A DNA stretch of 64,000 nt from Microbacterium terrisoli (lineage in GTDB: Bacteria; Actinomycetota; Actinomycetes; Actinomycetales; Microbacteriaceae). Of this stretch, positions 61,622 to 64,000 are shown piece by piece (within the stretch, counting starts at the first letter, position 1; each line of letters opens with the position of its first letter). Both the position numbers and the translations under genes were made by a program. Under the pieces are notes generated by a model that saw only the letters and a program-made list of their open reading frames with translations, ran no database searches and was not told the DNA's origin. Location: NCBI RefSeq assembly GCF_030866805.1, contig NZ_CP133019.1:930001-994000 (forward strand). Direction: 5' to 3'.

Positions 61622-62679
61622 GCGTTCGGGCACTGCTGACCGGTCTCGGTGCGGCGTTCGCGCTGTATCTGGCCGCGCGCGCGCTCGTGTGGGTCGAGGG
61701 TGTGCCCGCCCGCCCGGGCCTGGCGATCGCGATGATCCTGCTGTATCTCATCGCCACCGCACTGTGCATGTTCGCCGACGCCCGCCCAGAGCCGCGTCGT
61801 GAGAGCCCTGACGACGAGATCATGCTGCTGAACACCGGATCGGGCGGCCCGTCTCGCCTGCCGGTGTGGGCGTGCGTGCTGGCGCTGTTGACAGCGGCGC
61901 TGGTGCCGAGCCTGACGGTGCTCGCGCTCGTGCCCGGTGACCGCACGACAGCGTCGGGCACCTGGTACATCGGCGCGATCGGCCTGCTGATGACGATCGT
62001 CATGGTCCGTCGCCGTCCGTGGGCGGCGTGGGGCGGCATCGTTCTGCTCTCGGGTGCCTCGATGGGATGGCTGGGCGTGGCGCCGGCGCTGACCCTGGGG
62101 CTGATCGGCTCGATCATGTGGGTGCTGGCGGCCCAGCTGCTGGCACTGTCGGTAGACCGCGCATCCCGCGACACGGCTCGGCTCGCGCAGCTGCAGCGTG
62201 CGGCGTCGGCGTGGCGCGCGGCACAGCTCGGGCGTCAGCGCGAGCGGCGCATCCAGGTGCAGCGTGCGCTGGCGGTGGCCGGCCCTATTCTTTCGCGCAC
62301 GATCGAGCGGTCCGGTGCGCTCGACGAGCGCGAGCGGGCCGAGGCGCGCATCGCGGAAGGTCAGCTGCGCGATGAGCTGCGCGGAGCGCGCCTGCTCGAT
62401 GACGGCGTGCGCGCCGAGCTGGATGCGGCACGCCGCCGCGGTACAACGGTCTCAGTGCTCGACGAGGGCGGGCTGGACGGCCTGAGCGAGGAGGATCTGG
62501 CCGTGATCCGCGCGGAGCTCACGGCAGCCGTGCACGACGCGAAATCGGACCGCCTGTTCATCCGCGCGTCGTCCGACCGGCGCATCGCGGTGACCATTGT
62601 CGGCCGTTCGTCGGCCGGAGCGGGTTTGCCGGACGAGGACAGCGTCGACCTCTGGCGCGAGATCACCCGCCCCCGGTGA
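61618..62679 (+). CDS. Hypothetical membrane protein, third gene of the two-component operon
   Basis: 353 aa. Five to six membrane spans (residues about 5-22, 34-52, 82-103, 117-131, 139-173), then a long Arg/Ala-rich helical region (about 180-265) and a C-terminal alpha/beta part ending in FIRASSDRRIAVTIVGRSS. The topology copies that of the kinase but there is no phospho-His, N-box or G-box. It may be a degenerate kinase or an accessory sensor; that is inference. Start overlaps the kinase stop. Confidence 0.7.
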   Translation: MSVRALLTGLGAAFALYLAARALVWVEGVPARPGLAIAMILLYLIATALCMFADARPEPRRESPDDEIMLLNTGSGGPSRLPVWACVLALLTAALVPSLTVLALVPGDRTTASGTWYIGAIGLLMTIVMVRRRPWAAWGGIVLLSGASMGWLGVAPALTLGLIGSIMWVLAAQLLALSVDRASRDTARLAQLQRAASAWRAAQLGRQRERRIQVQRALAVAGPILSRTIERSGALDERERAEARIAEGQLRDELRGARLLDDGVRAELDAARRRGTTVSVLDEGGLDGLSEEDLAVIRAELTAAVHDAKSDRLFIRASSDRRIAVTIVGRSSAGAGLPDEDSVDLWREITRPR

Positions 62680-62688
62680 CCCCCGCCC

Positions 62689-62774
62689 GCGTCGAAATCA
62701 TATGATCTCGGCGGGGGCACACGTGTTTGACGCGAAAGCCATGTGCTCTGGACGAGATCATATGATTTCGACGC
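62689..62774. repeat. Perfect 22-bp inverted repeat with ATCATATGAT in each arm
   Basis: Arms 62689-62710 and 62753-62774 are exact reverse complements, 42 nt apart. Each contains the palindrome ATCATATGAT, AT-rich against the surrounding GC. The spacer has CACACGTG and CATGTG partial complements that could lengthen the stem. It begins 9 nt after the stop of the membrane protein. Confidence 0.95.
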
Positions 62775-62801
62775 CAGGGCGCCGGGGGAGCGGCGCGCGG
62801 G

Positions 62802-62845
62802 CAAAAAGAAAGGGCGAGGGGCGGCGAAGCCGCCCGCCCCTCGCC
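62802..62845 (-). terminator. Factor-independent terminator of the accD-accE transcript
   Basis: On the minus strand an 11-bp stem (62845-62835 with 62823-62813) is followed by CTTTCTTTTTGC, the only classic U-rich terminator in the window. It lies about 205 nt after the accE stop. Confidence 0.85.
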
Positions 62846-62874
62846 TGTGGACGGTTACCCGAAAACCGTCCACA
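62846..62874. repeat. Perfect 11-bp hairpin TGTGGACGGTT
   Basis: TGTGGACGGTT (62846-62856) and its exact complement (62864-62874) flank a 7-nt loop, immediately next to the terminator. Confidence 0.85.
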
Positions 62875-63051
62875 ATAGCCGAACCGTGGCTCATCTACCC
62901 TGGACGAGACGGTCGGCCGAACGCGGAAGCGTTCCAGCAGATCCAGTATCCGACGCGGCAACCCCCGGCGTCTGTAGGTATTTCGGGGGACAAACCCCGC
63001 GCGGTGATGAATCAGCCGAGAATCGCGGCATCCCGCCCCGCGCCCGGCAGA

Positions 63052-63291
63052 TCAGCCGCCGTAGCGGCCCCACCCGAGATCGCGACGCAGCGGCACCCGC
63101 AGATTGCGCGCCGACAGGTGCCATGCGGACCGCGTCGGAAGATCGGATGCCGTCGCCGTCGCCTCTTGCGATGCGTACTCTTCTGAGACCACCGCGATGA
63201 GTGCGGCCAGTTCCTCGTCGGTCGGATCTCCGCGCACGACTTCGATGCGCAGCGGCTCGTCGTCCGCTGCGGCTGCATCCCCCCAGCTCAT
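63052..63291 (-). CDS. accE: Acyl-CoA carboxylase epsilon subunit
   Basis: 79 aa. Small acidic protein with the epsilon-family segment [23 protein letters not shown] and a basic C-terminus ([19 protein letters not shown]). Epsilon subunits bind the alpha and beta subunits of actinobacterial acyl-CoA carboxylases and stabilise the complex. ATG 63291 overlaps the accD stop (ATGA). Confidence 0.88.
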   Translation of the reverse strand: MSWGDAAAADDEPLRIEVVRGDPTDEELAALIAVVSEEYASQEATATASDLPTRSAWHLSARNLRVPLRRDLGWGRYGG

Positions 63292-64000
63292 AGCGGGATG
63301 TTACCGTGCTTCTTCGCGGGCAGGCTCGCACGCTTGCCCCGCAGTGCACGCAGCGACTTGGCGATGAACACCCGGGTCTGCGCCGGTTCGATGATGCTGT
63401 CCAGCTCACCGCGCTCGGCGGCCAGGAACGGCGAGGCCACGTTGTAGGTGTATTCGTTGGCCAGCCGCTGACGCACGGCCGCGACATCCTCACCCGCCGC
63501 CTCGGCGCGCTTGAGCTCGCCGCGGTACAGGATGTTCACCGCTCCCTGACCGCCCATGACGGCGATCTCGGCCGTCGGCCAGGCGACGTTCACGTCGGCG
63601 CCCAGCTGCTTGGAGCCCATGACGATGTATGCCCCGCCGTAGGCCTTGCGCAGGATGACGGTCACCAGCGGCACCGTCGCCTCGGCGTACGCATACAGCA
63701 GCTTCGCGCCGCGGCGGATGACGCCGGTCCACTCCTGGTCGGTGCCCGGCAGATACCCGGGCACGTCCACGAGGGTCACGATCGGCACGCTGAACGCGTC
63801 GCAGAACCGCACGAAGCGGCTGGCCTTCTCGCCCGCCTCGATATTCAAGGTGCCGGCCATCTGGTTCGGCTGGTTGGCGATGATGCCCACCGTGCGGCCT
63901 TCGATGCGCCCGAATCCGATGACGATGTTCGGGGCGAACAGTGGCTGGATCTCGATGAAGTCTCCGCCGTCGACGACGTGCCCGATGACCTGGTGGATGT
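63288..64000 (-). CDS. accD: Acyl-CoA carboxylase beta subunit, carboxyltransferase (5' end cut by window)
   Basis: The frame is open to base 64000, so about 237 C-terminal residues of a ~520-aa protein are visible. Carboxyltransferase motifs are [30 protein letters not shown], and [15 protein letters not shown]. It transfers carboxybiotin from AccA to acetyl- or propionyl-CoA. It ends overlapping accE. Which acyl-CoA is used cannot be read from this part. Confidence 0.94.
   Translation of the reverse strand, partial: IHQVIGHVVDGGDFIEIQPLFAPNIVIGFGRIEGRTVGIIANQPNQMAGTLNIEAGEKASRFVRFCDAFSVPIVTLVDVPGYLPGTDQEWTGVIRRGAKLLYAYAEATVPLVTVILRKAYGGAYIVMGSKQLGADVNVAWPTAEIAVMGGQGAVNILYRGELKRAEAAGEDVAAVRQRLANEYTYNVASPFLAAERGELDSIIEPAQTRVFIAKSLRALRGKRASLPAKKHGNIPL

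Larger units (their letters stand above)
62680..63051. other. 372-nt intergenic region packed with hairpins
   Basis: It holds a 22-bp inverted repeat (62689-62774), a factor-independent terminator (62802-62845), and an 11-bp hairpin (62846-62874). The remaining ~175 nt up to accE show only a weak GGGG/CCCC stem near 62984-63000. No gene is supported. Confidence 0.8.

Noticed and set aside
62689..62774. Insertion-sequence terminal repeats
   Set aside because: The 42-nt spacer cannot encode a transposase and no target duplication is visible at the ends; kept as an unexplained inverted repeat.

Overview
The window is very GC-rich, densely packed actinobacterial chromosome. Four traits point to Microbacteriaceae, most likely Microbacterium: fused RibBA, an acyl-CoA carboxylase with a small epsilon subunit, a four-gene sdhCDAB cluster, and many genes that start 6-7 nt after a TANNNT promoter box (leaderless transcripts). 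This assignment is inference; no rRNA, tRNA, phage, CRISPR array or insertion sequence was seen. About 57 protein genes are supported, two of them cut by the window edges.

Layout. 1-4.9 kb: end of a PrpF-type tautomerase, an extradiol ring-cleavage dioxygenase, an acyl-CoA ligase and a MetE-C-like methyltransferase, probably the edge of an aromatic-acid degradation region. 5.0-7.7 kb: a three-gene ABC-2 exporter. 7.7-10.6 kb: DUF559 protein, small membrane protein, class V aminotransferase. 10.6-14.5 kb: rib operon (ribD, ribE, ribBA, ribH) behind an FMN riboswitch. 14.5-20.7 kb: Fpg/Nei glycosylase, HxlR regulator with divergent flavoprotein reductase, trpS, a coiled-coil repeat protein, exodeoxyribonuclease III, YihY membrane protein. 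20.7-24.2 kb: succinate dehydrogenase. 24.4-25.5 kb: mannose-1-phosphate guanylyltransferase.

25.6-34.6 kb: a nucleoside uptake and salvage locus (BMP lipoprotein, dual ATPase, two permeases, cytidine deaminase, thymidine phosphorylase, adenosine deaminase, SDR). Purine nucleoside phosphorylase and a phosphopentomutase-like phosphohexomutase at 50.0-52.6 kb extend the same pathway. 34.7-41.2 kb: a secreted or membrane protein of unknown role and an Opp/Dpp-type importer. 41.2-49.2 kb: a mannitol PTS operon (IIB-like, HPr, EI, MtlA, MtlF, MtlD) with divergent MtlR, so that general and sugar-specific PTS parts lie together. 52.7-54.1 kb: LpdA-type NAD(P)H quinone reductase.

55.2-64.0 kb: the acyl-CoA carboxylase region. 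accA and maf lie on the minus strand at 55.2-57.7 kb, and accE and the cut accD on the same strand at 63.0-64.0 kb. Between them is an opposite-strand block with a TrmA/RlmC-like RNA methyltransferase and a response regulator, sensor kinase and membrane protein operon. Both ends of this block carry unusual repeats: a 21-nt minisatellite and a ~144-bp duplication on the left, a perfect 22-bp inverted repeat and two more hairpins on the right. That split and its flanks are the most unusual feature here.

Other patterns: short tandem repeats at 3' ends of genes, some supplying the last codons and stop; a heptamer GGATGCC (and its complement) that seems much more frequent than expected; and near-perfect 22-bp palindromes built from it that encode the same DAAAAAS linker in three unrelated proteins.
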